From Erythrocercus mccallii (taxonomy: Eukaryota > Chordata > Aves > Passeriformes > Dicruridae): 64,000 nt of DNA. The stretch lies in contig VZRG01000182.1 in NCBI GenBank assembly GCA_013397435.1, positions 736,701-800,700 of the forward strand, given 5' to 3'. The stretch's first letter is position 1. Each line of letters opens with the position of its first letter. A program made the translations under genes and the position numbers. This document shows positions 39,446 through 51,040 of this stretch, in pieces. A model generated the notes under the pieces. That model made no database searches and was not told the origin of the DNA. It saw only the letters and a program-made list of their open reading frames with translations.

Positions 39446-39725
39446 CTACTAAAGGACTTCTTCCCCTTCACTCTGCAATTCTCAGTTCTGCCTTGAGACA
39501 AGGCATCAGCTTCTGTGCTTCGAAGGATATTTAAAAGGTCATCCAAAATAATCACTGTGATAAATGCAAAGAAAATCAACTGAAATTGGTTCAGGAAAGG
39601 GTTTTCTTTCCTTAGTAGAAAGAAAACTTCAGGAAGTGCTATTGTCAATCCCAGTAAGACTCTGACAGTAACATGTAACCTCAGTCCTTGACCCAGCAAG
39701 TCTGAGCTGCCTTTAATTGGTCTGT
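39446..39725 (-). other. candidate membrane-protein exon, unidentified
   Basis: On the - strand a 280-nt open stretch is bounded by an acceptor (CATAGCTTTGCAG ending at 39726) and a donor (AGTAG then GTAATT, GT at 39445-39444). It reads 92 complete codons with two hydrophobic segments, VLLGLTIALPEVFFLL and FQLIFFAFITVIILDDLLNI, separated by a short charged loop (RKENPFLNQ), then a polar basic tail. This fits two transmembrane helices. I do not recognise the family. T-rich DNA often yields hydrophobic frames by chance, and the splice signals are ordinary, so confidence is low. If real, the gene would lie on the - strand with very large introns. Confidence 0.18.
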
Positions 39726-39727
39726 CT

Positions 39728-42700
39728 GCAAAGCTATGAGAAATTTCTCTTTGTGTACCGTAAAATAAAATGTATATATTTCATACAGCTGGGAAACAGT
39801 ATCTACTATTCAGAGCTGCTGGCAGCACAACAGAGCACTTTCCTTGTTAAACTCTCTGAAACCATCCCCTTTTTTCCAGCCCTGCTTTTAGGTGCACTGA
39901 AGAAGCCAAAAATACAAAAGTCAACAAGTGGAAAGCATAATCACTACAAAATTCAAAGGATATAAATCATCCTTAGGAGAAACACAACATTTGGTGAAAA
40001 TCATGAGGACCTTGCAGATTTGTTCAGTTGGTTTGTGGACCTGGGGAAGGACTTATCGGAAAAGAGAAAAAAAAAAAAACACAGAACAGTCACACTGAAA
40101 CCAAATCCCCATCTCTGTCTTGTCCATCTCTTCCTTTTACTCTACTTACTGGTCCTCCTCAGTATCAAGCTACTCCCTGTAAATCCACAACCAGCAGCCA
40201 TGAGGGCTTTTATGAGATAAATCTCATTATAACTGGGAAGCCAGTTTATTTTTAAAGAACAAAGCTTTTCAATGTGTGATCAAATAGCCATTCAAAGAGG
40301 AGGAATTTAAAGAGGAAGAGACAGAAGCTTTCCTATCTCTAATTCTCGTGTCTGTCAGTGTGAGTTACCATGGCAGTTTGAACACACGTTGAGCTTGTGG
40401 CCATTTTTAGGGCTGGAAACAGGACAGGTTGAGGTGCGTCAGCTTTACAGAATGAGTCAGCCAACAAATCCATGCCAGGAGAGGCAACATGCTGGAGTAG
40501 CTACACCACTCACATAAAGATGTAAACAAAGGTAGCAACAGGATTTATTTCACTGCTAAGGTGCAGCTATCCAAGGAGTTTTGCTGGCAGGCAACAAGAT
40601 CCTAGTAATGGGAGGATGTGGTCTTCCCAGTTTCCACTTGATATACCCAAAACTAGTAAAATTTATAGCAAAGGCTGAGCCTGAGCTGTATAAAAACACA
40701 GTTGCTGAAAGTTCGCGAAACACTGGTTAAAAGGAGAAAAATGGTTCTTTAGAGGATGTCAATAGTGATAAGAAATGTAGACTTTTCATTGGGCCCATAC
40801 TGATCCTACAATAAAATATCTGTTATAAACATCATAGGACTGAACACAGTAACACAACTTCAGCTTCTTCTAAGCCTTCATTTGCAATCAAATGACAAAG
40901 AAACAGGTAAATTAGGTGTGTCCTGTACAGGAAATGTACACATGTGAAAGTGATGCACATCTTGTATAAATTAGATCTATTTTTATTCTCCCAGTTACTG
41001 TCAGATGCAGCAATAACTAACCAGAGAAAGGTATTCCTGCATGCAAGCACTATCAAGATGCAAGGCCATTTTGAGTCTCTAAAGCAGTGCACAGTTTTAA
41101 AGTTGCTGGCAGTAGAAAGGCAGAAAGAAACAAAATTGGGAGTACCTTACTGCTAAGAGACCTGGACAACATTCTGACACAAGTTTCCTTATTGTTTTTA
41201 GCTTAAGCACAGAGAAATAAAATGGTAACAGTAACAATTGGTAATCATTAGGCCCATTTTTCTTTAATCCTGAGCAGAAAAAGAACATTCCCTTAAGCAT
41301 TATTTGGGTGGGCACTGAACAAGTGCTAAAACCACCCACTCCTGTTTCTCCCTAGATGCTGTTTGGTGCTGCTCAGAGTTAAATGGCAAAACACTAGCAT
41401 TTATACAATTTTATATCTTCAAGCACTGGTATGAATTAAAGGAATTTTTTTTCAGTCTTCTGTAGGTGTGTGATAGTTACACAATGCAGAAATACAGGCT
41501 GCTGAACACTAATTAAAAACAAACCCGTAAAATACATATTCCATTTGCTTTAGAGCATCAATTATAAAACCAGATGTTAGAGCCAGATGTCAAAGAATTA
41601 TTTTTCATAAGCCACAGCTTATAGCCATGTAGCCTCCATTCATCATCTCAGATGGGAACATTTAATTTGACAGCACACATTTTGGTTAATAGCCAGTTTC
41701 AACATTAGCACTTGTTTTTGCAATTTTATGTAAAGGGATGCGATAAAACTGTCTATAATGAAAATTCTGTTATTCCAGTACCTCAGCATTTACAAATCAT
41801 GTCTATCTGTGTGCAAGCTGAAAATGTTTTACACACTTGTGAATGTCTGCAGTATGTCTCAGAGGCATAGTTCTTTCCACATGCCAGCTTATTTAATATA
41901 TATCTACAGCTAGAGCTTGCTCCTAGAAGCTGTGCTCCTCTTTCAAGACATTTATCTTAAGAGAAAAGAAAACAAAACATCTTTGCTCCTGTGTTGCTTG
42001 AACACTACAATACTTCCCTGATTTCAGTGGATAATTGTGGTTAAAAAAATATTGCATTCTGTTACTTTTGGTACATGGTCTAAACAGAAATTTGGGCCTG
42101 GAACGCTCAGGGCAGCCAATATTTAGCAATACAAGTCCTATCTTCTTGTGTATTTCTAGCGTTTCTAGGTAAAAATCTATGCCAGGTCTTCAGCTGCTGT
42201 CAGGCTGGCACAGATCCAGTGACTTCAGCACTGTATTTAAGTTTCTTTTACAGTTGACAGAAAAAAAAATAAAATCTATCTCTTCTGAAGCCAGAAATGG
42301 TCAGGAAGGGATAACTGGCATGCCTTAAAAATCTGCCAATAGGTATCAATCTGCCCTGATTTTAGCCCTAAAGGTGAACAGTCCCACACTGCAAAGCTTC
42401 TATTGAGAAAAACTGGGTAATCATATCAAATTATGTGACAAATCTGCAAAAAGAGCAAATTCATTTTCCTTCTGACTAAAGCCAGGGTTTGACTCTCCAG
42501 ATAGTGAGAAGACACAAGTACACTATTTCAACTGTGATATCTCAGGTTTGAATTATTTTGTCCAGACGGCAAAACAGATTTTTTGGCTGCCGATCACACG
42601 TTTTCAAACCTAGACGTTAATTTTAGAATAAAATCCTCAAGAAGTAAAACCAAGATGTTTAATGCAGCCCTATCAGAAAGACGCATTATATGTGCTGCCT

Positions 42701-45700
42701 ATACTTTTGAAAAATTAGGGAATGGGCACTTTGATTGCTCCTGTTCATAAATCAAAGAATGCAGTGAACTAATACGTAAAGGGACTACAGAGGAACATAC
42801 AGTATCATCTATCAAGCAACTCCTATGAAAGGGAAATGGAGATGAATCTTATCACATCTTTAATTCTTCTATGGGAGATCATAAACTCCAATTGCTAATA
42901 AGAAAAACAGAGTCTCTTAACTGCAGATTACTATAGAAATCATGGTCAACATCCTTTCATGCTGACACAGAAGAAACCATACAAGCCAGCTTAACTTGTC
43001 TATTAGAGAAGGATTTCAAAATGTTTCTGAGAAAAAAAGAGTACATCTGAATTAGTCTTACCTTACCAGCTACCAAGAAAGAAAGAACAAATAAGTAAAA
43101 AAAAGAAGTGCATGAATAAGAGTATCACACCTGGTTGCCTGCTAGTTTCTTTAGTAAGCCAGAAATAAGAATTCCTAAGCTTCTTTCTGTTTTGCAGCTC
43201 TAAGTCAGTCACCACTCAGAAGACCTGGGAATCAAAGGGCTTTGGACTCTGGGGTCCAGGACTCAGCCTAGGATGGCTTTGCCATACAGGCTGCATTAAG
43301 GGTGGTGGCTTCAGGTCAGAAAGAGCCAGAGATCCCAAAGGCCAGGTGCATCCTGGCAGGGGTGCTGAACACCTGTGTTAACTCCTCCATACCCTTCCCA
43401 GGCAGAAATGCAGGAGACCTGGTTGTAATCATGCTCAAAGAGCCTTCCAGATTCTGAGCTGATGAGGGTAGGAGGGTTAAGATTCCTCCTGTGAAATAAA
43501 TGGTTTTATTTGGGTTTTTTGTTTTTCTGGATTCTTTTTTTCCTGTCTCAGAGATTGGAGATTGTTCCACCTATTAGAATTGGTGGAACAGTCTTACTCC
43601 TTCTGACCAGTATGCAAACAAAACAAAACCAAACATATTATCTCAGTGAGTCAGCAGATCAGAACATACTCATGACTTCTCTTTCCACTTCCTGAAAAAA
43701 AAAAACAATATTGAAGCATCAGAGTTATTCACACACTGAAAATTCTGACTTTTCAATACCATGTAGCAGTAAAGTCAGCTCAAGGCTTTTGAGCAAGCCA
43801 CAGTTCCTTCCATGATTTTGGATATTTGTGTTCAAATACAACATAAAGACACTGAATTCACTGCTGAACTTCTGATACACACAAAAATAATGTTCTGACA
43901 CAGGAAAATGCCTGTACACAGTAACTGTAACTATTGGTTTCAGTTATGTTCTGGCCAAAGGCTTTCAGTGCTCCCATATCTGCTAACATCACAGGAGAAG
44001 GGCATTCCAGCTTAATTAACTTGTTAACAATGCAGAGGCAATGAGAAACTAACATTCTACCTTTTCACATAGATCATGCACGTTGAACAGCTCTAACAGT
44101 CAGATCATTAGCCACAAAAAAAGTTGTTTTTCCAGTCACCGCCATCCATGTTTTTATTTCAGCAGCCATAACACTCTAATGGCTAAATGGGTTTGCTTTC
44201 CCAGAGTGTCTGGGAAATAATTTTGCTAATCTCAGTTCACAAACTCATTACCAAACTGAATTCCAGCATCTTTTCCAGTGTCTAGCCAGAATATCAAGTT
44301 TCAGGCACCTTTCACTACTCCTTATTTATGTAATTCTTTATTAAACCTGCATTTTACAGCCTTTTTTTTTTTTTTTACAGCTTGGGCATATTAAGTAACA
44401 AGGTCCTGGATAACTGGAAAAAGCTCAGCAGCAGCTTGAGAGGTACCACGGATTTGGGATGGAAGCGTGAAATAATCTTTACAATGTACACAACCTCAAC
44501 TGACTTCTAAGTTGCATTTACAATGAAGAAAGCTCTGCTGTGACTGGCTTGGATCGGCCAACTTCCCCTCTCAGGCTAATTTATTCCATGACTTGATCTC
44601 ACTTTTCACCCCACGTTCAGGATTCCACAGTTTGGGAATAGAAAAGGGAAACCTCTGCTTTGAAAAGGGAACACACATTTTCTGCCACAGAGGCTGAGCA
44701 AGGCAGAAACAGCTTCAGCAGCACAACCAGAATTCTTTTTCTTTTTCAATGGTTGCTCTGTCCTCTACCTCCACAGAAAAGGACAACATGCACTAAAATC
44801 ACAAACTTTGTCACTCTAATTCCATTCATCTCCTCAAACAGTATTTTTCTGGATAGGGCTAAAACATGCTCAGTTTTCCATAGAATTCTGAAGGACAATG
44901 ACCTCCCTGCAAACTTGAAGAATGTCTACAGCTGGAGGCATGCTGGATCCAGGAATCCTTTCACATTCTACCCTAAATCCACCACAGTGGATATAGCATT
45001 TTAAAAATTGCTAACTTTTGAAAATAGACTTTCGCCAATTAAATGTCTGGCCTCTCCTACAGTTATTAGCTGAAGACTTCTACATTTTCTTTCTGCTCCT
45101 TCAAAACCTCAGTTTGATATATTCTTTCTTAAAATTTCAAATTATCTACTAAAATAATAAAAATTTTCAAGTGTCCTAAAGAACAATCTAATTTCAATTT
45201 TACTGCTGCAGTAAAATTAACAATTCCAATCAAGCGTTTTCGCTACAGTTCACTGTAAAAATAAGTTTTCATCTTATCAACTAATTTTATTAAACTAAGT
45301 AGTAAAGTTTTCTATCACATCAATGTCTATTTAAGTCTCACAAAGAAGGAGGATTGCTAAATATTTAAATATTGAAAAAACATAGGCGTTTGTTTTATTC
45401 TTTTCAGCTTCTAGAAGAAAATGCACAATTAACTTCAAGATACTTCAGGTTGTTTCATTTTGGTTCTAACAGTATTTCATGAGTTGGTGGTGTAACTTCA
45501 AGAAAATTAAATCAAATACAGTAATGCAAACTGATAAGCTGCAGAGTGAAAAAAAGTCCATAAATTCTCACTTGCACACAGAGATGGTATTCAGAAAGTT
45601 ATTGCCACTTCTAATTATCACAAGCAAACAGCTGGCATGCAAAATTTAGTGACCAAAAGTATACACAGATCCGTTATTTAAATTTATTTCAGACTGGAAA

Positions 45701-46770
45701 TGGGCTCTTGGAATGAAGAAAACCTATAACTAATTGATTTATATACTCTAATTTGTTTATTTCAGTTAGAACATAAACATTTTGCACATTCCTGAAAGAC
45801 CTGGCAAGGAAATTAACTGAGAAATGATGATGTTTCTTGCTTGAGTATTTTATCATTGTTCATTTCATTATTGCTTTTTTTTTTCCTACTGGAAATATGA
45901 AATATGCAAAAGTTCCTGTTATTGTAATACAGATACATAAACAGGGGAATTCAGCTTTTCCCTGACTCCCTTGCAAAGGAAAATAAAACAGAATTTCATC
46001 TATTGTCAGAGTTAGGCACGGTTGTATTTTTTTAAAACTACATTTACTGCAGACCATATATGTGGGAATTCAGGTCAAATCTCATTCCTCCCATCCACTT
46101 TTCTTTCTGTCACACAGACTCCCTTTATTTCCTCCTGCCATTTCCCAGGCTTGCTTGACACTTGGAGCAGCACCACTGAGGAGCTGGGAGGGATTATCCC
46201 AACCTATAACAGTGCTCCATCACAAAAATGGCCAGTGCTCTAAGAGCCATTTAATGAGTAATTAACAATATATGACCTGCAACTTGAAATAATTATTTCC
46301 CAACATTTTAAGTTGAATTAAAAAAAATATTAGGTTTCTTAACACCAAGAGGGCTCCTTTTGAATAACTGCCCCTCTCTTTAGCCCCATTTTACTTCGCT
46401 TTCATTTCTCTTTTTTTTTTTTTTTGCTTTCATTTTGCTGGTACTTGGAAAAAATCCCAACATTTTGAAGCTTATAAAGCAAAAAGTAATGGTATGCCAA
46501 CATCATTCACAAAGCAACCCTACTGCAAGGCTGGTCTCATTGTCTGTCTAAAGGTTAGAGAGCAAATAAACACTTTAAACTGCAATCCAACTGTAAATAT
46601 GTTTTTCTCAGTTCTGCCTGAAGTTGGTTTTGCTCTTTGTGAGTATAGGCATGAACATTCATATAAAATTCAGAGGGGAAGGCACTGGGAAGATTCAGTA
46701 AGCCTCAAGAGAATGACAGAAATCTTTTTTTTAAGTTCAGAAGTCAGACAAAACTGGAAACTGCCATGTT
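39728..46770. other. AT-rich intergenic DNA
   Basis: Seven kilobases without a supported gene. The 41560-41830 stretch is complex single-copy sequence with homeodomain-type ATTA cores and may be constrained noncoding DNA. A T run lies at 44363-44378. Frames are at most 114 codons (44660-45004) and not recognisable. Confidence 0.5.
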
Positions 46771-46943
46771 CAATTTTTTGTATAATCCTTATTTCATATT
46801 AAAGGTATAAATTAGAATCTAATTGTTAATCTGGATCTCTCAAGAACATACCAAGCCTAAACACAGAAACAAAAACATGCTGAGGGAATGGCCTGATGTT
46901 GTGTCAGGGGAGTCTTAGGGTGGATATTAAAAAAAGATTCTTC
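46771..46943 (+). repeat. direct duplication, copy A
   Basis: This block matches 49351-49520 in the same orientation. By eye there are about 16 substitutions and one single-base indel over roughly 160 aligned bases, or about 90% identity. The first 90 bases are not CR1; the remainder is the start of a truncated CR1. Both copies share the same CR1 junction, which argues for duplication of one insertion. The spacing is about 2.58 kb. Confidence 0.75.
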
Positions 46944-46990
46944 CCTCAGGGAGGGGCTGGGCACTGAACAGGCTCCCCAGGGCAGGGAAG
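46861..46990 (+). mobile_element. CR1 LINE fragment, + strand
   Basis: The sequence GGGAATGGCCTGATGTTGTG, then TTAGGGTGGATATT and later GAACAGGCTCCCCAGGGCAG, corresponds to the CR1 ORF2 C-terminal region (compare the complement of 9700-9800). It is cut off before the 3' tail. The 5' part lies inside duplication copy A. Confidence 0.75.
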
Positions 46991-48591
46991 GTTGGTAGGC
47001 TTGGTTGTGTGTAATGCCAGGTGCTGCCAGCAAAAGAGTGATGCTGATAAGCTCAATAGGGAGTGAAAATCTCTATCTTTCAGGAAAAACACAATCCTGA
47101 ATACTTGAAATTTGTTCAGAAGCTTCATTTGAGGCCATAGGTAACACTCTGATTTTCCTTTAAGGAGGCTGACCCAAGCAATATTCCCAATCACAGAGCA
47201 ACTCTTATCTTAAAGAATAAATGAATCAGTTAACTGGACTCTTAGAGCTGGCAAAAGAATGAATTAGAACTGGTTAGTATGACCTAATGCTCAATTGTTT
47301 AATGATTTTAATAAAATACATTACAACTGTGCCTAACCTTTTAGATCTAGAGGATTTTGGTTTCCCAAAAGTAGAAAAAGAGCAATTAAAATTCTGCCTT
47401 AAAAAATGTGGTTTTTTAATGCAGACCACAAGAGCAAACGCTCACATCCAGCCTCAAGTGCCCCCAGCTTTGAGAGATCAAAGGCACACCCTGAATCCTG
47501 CTGATCCCATGACAATCCTGATTCAGACCTCCCCAAGGAGAGAAGGTGAGGCACTTGAAGCCCCCAGCCTCCAACAATACCTTTTAGAAACTGCAGTTTC
47601 ACTTTATGATGATTCTGAGCAGACATGTCCCTAACCATGACCTCTCCCAAAGCTTCAGAGCACCTATAGAAAATGAGACCAATTTTTCCTTCAGCAGTGG
47701 GCTCTCATCATTTACCAGTGACCTGTTCCTGACTTGCACACAGAGTTTGGTTCCCTCTCCCTGCACTTGCAGAGATCCACCCGCTTTCTGATGGGGATGC
47801 ATTCCAAATGCTGGCATGAAGAGCTAGTTGGGAGCTGCTGGCTGAGAGGAGCTTGGAAGCAACCATGGAGAGAGCTGGACAAAGGGAGCTGGGCTCATGC
47901 ATGACTTTTCCACACACTTTTGTAAGAACTTTAGGCTAGTCCAGACAGTTGGGAAATCCCAAATGACAGATGATCCATTTTTATTACCCTTACACTTCCA
48001 TCGTGGATATAACTCATATTGGACTTGTTGCAAAAAAGCACCATGCTTAAAGCCAAAGATGTAGCACATCTCAAAAGAGTCTTTTTCACATCTCTATGGG
48101 TATTCTGGGAGGAGTTAATGTAAAAAGTAGCCAGGATGACATCTGCATTAGTGTATACATGCAGCACCTATGGCTTTACTCGTTAATTAAAGCAAGAGCC
48201 TTTATGTCATTTGTACAGCGTGAGGTAAAGAACATTTTCCTGTCTGTATAAGCTTTGGTACACCAGTTTCCTCCCTAAAGAGCACATAATAGTTACATTT
48301 AAGTAAATCAGGTCAACATGTCCTCCTTTATTTTATGTTAAGGTAAACTAGCCTTCCTGTCCCACTGCAGCCTAATTTTTCTTTATAGCTATTTAAAACC
48401 TATTATAGGTTAACATTAACATTCAGACTACTTCCTGCACTGTCTGATTTTGCTAGATGATAAACTTAATAGCACTTAGTGACAGACAGCAACCAAGAGG
48501 CTGGGGGAAGGGGGAATTTCATCTCCAACAGCAGCCTACAACATTTATAGCAGTTTAATAACGACATCAATAAAAAGGCAGATCTACTGTA
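46991..48591. other. intergenic DNA between the duplicated blocks
   Basis: No gene seen. The + strand frame 47287-47634 (115 codons) is unremarkable. 47640-47930 is GC-richer. 48360-48480 and about 48180-48260 are complex single-copy sequences that look noncoding. Confidence 0.45.
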
Positions 48592-48875
48592 AAACGCCCG
48601 CGGTGGCAATTACTCTCGTTTGTTTGCTTTGGCTGCAGCCACCAGAGAGCAGGATCCATTCTTCTTGCCACGCAGCACCTCTTCTCTTCCAGGCAGCCCT
48701 GTCCCACACCTGGGCAGGGAGAGGCGTAGCTCGGGGTGGGGATGGGGAAGGTTTCGAGGATGGATACCGCACCTGGCACCGCCCGCGGCTCTGCGGCACA
48801 CAGGCGTTCATCCCGCTGCCGTGGCAGGACGCGTTAGCCTTCCATGGCCCGCGAACACAAACTGAAACCTCGGAA
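48592..48875. promoter_or_regulatory. compact CpG island
   Basis: I count about 21 CpG dinucleotides between 48594 and 48873. The stretch is near 60% G+C, so CpG occurs at roughly 0.8 of expectation, while flanking DNA has almost none. CpG scatter continues more thinly to about 49022. Frames are open on both strands (110 codons + at 48603-48935; 75 codons - at 48584-48811) but no protein is recognised. In birds such an island usually marks a promoter, so it may start an unannotated noncoding transcript or an alternative first exon. Direction is not determined; no TATA box is evident. Confidence 0.55.
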
Positions 48876-49350
48876 AAGACATTACCTCACAGGAAAACAA
48901 TCTTGCACTGCGTTCATTTTTCAAGATTGAATTAAGCCTGTTTTGGTTAAATGCGAATATCGGTAGTTTCGAAACGCAAATCTGATGCATATGTCTCTCC
49001 ATACTGCCTCAGAGGCTCAATCGGGGGATGTTTAAAAGCTTGCTGCTGGTAGCAGGCAGAAAAAGTCACTCCAGAGGCAAGAAGAATGATTTGTCAAGAG
49101 GTTTCTGATTCCCAAAGCTGATATTCAGGAGCAGTTTTGTTCTCAGGATCAGTGTGGCTCCTAGAGACAGCAACTCTACAGTTTTGCTCTGAGGCTGCTT
49201 TGGAAATATCTTCATCGGCCAAAGGCAATATTTATAGTATAAAAGACGATGCAAGTTACTTCTGCAACACTCAACTTCTAAAGACATTCACACTTAGCTG
49301 ACACCTGACTCTTATCTTTCAGGAAAAAATTTTTTAAAAGACATATACAT
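48876..49350. other. spacer between CpG island and copy B
   Basis: No gene seen. TATCTTTCAGGAAAAA at about 49312-49327 also occurs at about 47074-47089, a further shared word between the two duplicated neighbourhoods. Confidence 0.4.
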
Positions 49351-49520
49351 CAATTTTTGCATTATTCTTATTTAATATTAAGAGTATAAATTAGAGTCTA
49401 ATCATTAATCTGGATCTCTCAAGAACACACCAAGCCTAAACACAGAAACAAAACCATGCTGAGGGAATGGCCTGAAGTTTTGTCAGGGGAGGCTTAGGGT
49501 AGATGTTAAAAAAGGGGTTT
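49351..49520 (+). repeat. direct duplication, copy B
   Basis: Partner of 46771-46943, including the same non-CR1 flank and the same CR1 start (from about 49441). After 49520 the copies diverge: copy A continues into more CR1 while copy B enters a T-rich stretch. Confidence 0.75.
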
Positions 49521-49924
49521 TTTTATAAAGGAAAACCTTTGTGTTAACAATAACAACTGAAAAACTGGCTGTTCTCTTAAAATGATACAAATGGTGCTAA
49601 AATGATTCTAAGGTAGTTGTGGGCCTTCCTGTCCTCAGGTCTACTTGGTACAGAGTAAAATACAAGGAATAAAGAGAAGTTTCAACACTGTAAGAAATTA
49701 TGGACTCTGGGATTTTTCTCTGGCTGACAGTTTCCATATGGTCACGGAAAACCAGGAGAATTTTTAAAAGATGCCTATGTGCCTCCTTGTACAGATTTAG
49801 CTGCTCTGGTAGTGCACATAAGGAGGTGTCACAGAAGACGTTGCCTTGTCCTTGCCAAGGAAAGGTATCAATCTGTACTCTCTAATGAGCAGCACAAAGC
49901 AACCAGTCCTTTCCTTTGATCAAC
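49521..49924. other. non-CR1 DNA between two CR1 pieces
   Basis: About 400 bp, AT-rich at first, without CR1 signature and without a gene. It separates the CR1 start in copy B from a CR1 3' end, and may be a later insertion or rearranged sequence. Confidence 0.4.
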
Positions 49925-49992
49925 TTCCTCCTAGAGTTGGACTCAATTATTCTTATGGGCCCCTTCCCACTCAGGATATTCTATTGCATGAT
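49925..49992 (+). mobile_element. CR1 3' terminus, + strand
   Basis: GAGTTGGACTCAATTATTCT followed by GGGCCCCTTCCCACTCAGGA and ATATTCTATTGCATGAT is the CR1 3' tail with a degenerate ATTCTATG-type terminal repeat. It probably belongs to the CR1 that starts in copy B. Confidence 0.8.
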
Positions 49993-50640
49993 AATACAAA
50001 CAGCTACGAGTATTGACTTTCCTCCATGTGAAAACAAAATGTCTTGCATTTGTCCCAATGACTCCAGAAATATCTCTAGCAAAATAAATGCATATCACAG
50101 TTCCAGATATCTGCCTATCTCTTCAGCATATCATGACTGTTTTTTCCATCCCGAAGTATGAGACCTCAAGATGGGCCCATGAGAGGGGACAGGAGCAAGC
50201 TCTGCAGGCCTTTAAGAAAGGAGATGCTAAGCTACACATCCAGGAGAGCTCCTCTGAGCACAGAGCAGCCACACAGCACATCTGACCACGACATTTCTAG
50301 TTCACCTGTGTCCCATGATATGGAAAAGCAACAAAACAGTGGCAGGAAAGGAGGCAGAAATCAACTCTGAGAGTTTCATTCTCAACACATGGTAGTGAAA
50401 AGTCAGAATAAAGCAGTTATCAAGGAGTACCAGCAGCCATGAAAATTAATATAAGCAGCAAAGACTGGTGCTTCGTATGACCCTTCTGCTTCCCATCCTC
50501 AACGCATGCTCAGTTTCAGGATACAGTGGCATCCCAGGAAGCTGCAAGCCTGTCTCAGGAGTGCAGTGGGCTCTTGTCTCTCTGATAACCCTTTGGAAAA
50601 ACATATTGTTTAATATAAATTAGAGAAAACCTAGGAATCT
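49993..50640. other. intergenic DNA
   Basis: Nothing supported. Confidence 0.5.
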
Positions 50641-51040
50641 AGTCTAAATCAAGATCTAGGCAAGCCCCCAGCCAACCTGAAATCTGGAGAGGCACAAGAG
50701 TGCTGTAAAAGCATCTTTCCGCTCCACCTCCCTTGAACTCTACAAGAGCTAAGCCCCAAAGCTCCCAGCTGGAGGCAAATGCAGTTGGTTGGAAAAGGAA
50801 AACCAAAGTCTCGTTGCTATCCAGCCCTCCAAGGGCGAGCCCCAGGCGAGGCAATACCTGCAGCAGGTGTGCAGGTGGCACGAGGAGCAGCTCTGTGCCA
50901 GGGACAGCAGGACAGTGCCAGCCAAAGGGCTGGCTGAGGATGGCCACAGATGGCTTCACTGCCTGTGCCGGGCAGCCAGCCCTTGGCAAGGGCAAACCTG
51001 GACTCAGGACAAGGCAGAGAGGGGGAAAATGTTCCACTCC
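50641..51040. other. GC-rich stretch open on both strands
   Basis: Frames of 132 codons (- strand, 50639-51037), 121 codons (+, 50733-51098) and 101 codons (+, 50789-51094) overlap, as expected in GC-rich DNA. The 101-codon frame has a plausible soluble composition (Gln, Arg and Trp rich; QARQYLQQVCRWHEEQL). I recognise none of them and see no TATA box, splice pair or nearby poly(A) signal. Perhaps a decayed retrocopy. Confidence 0.25.
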
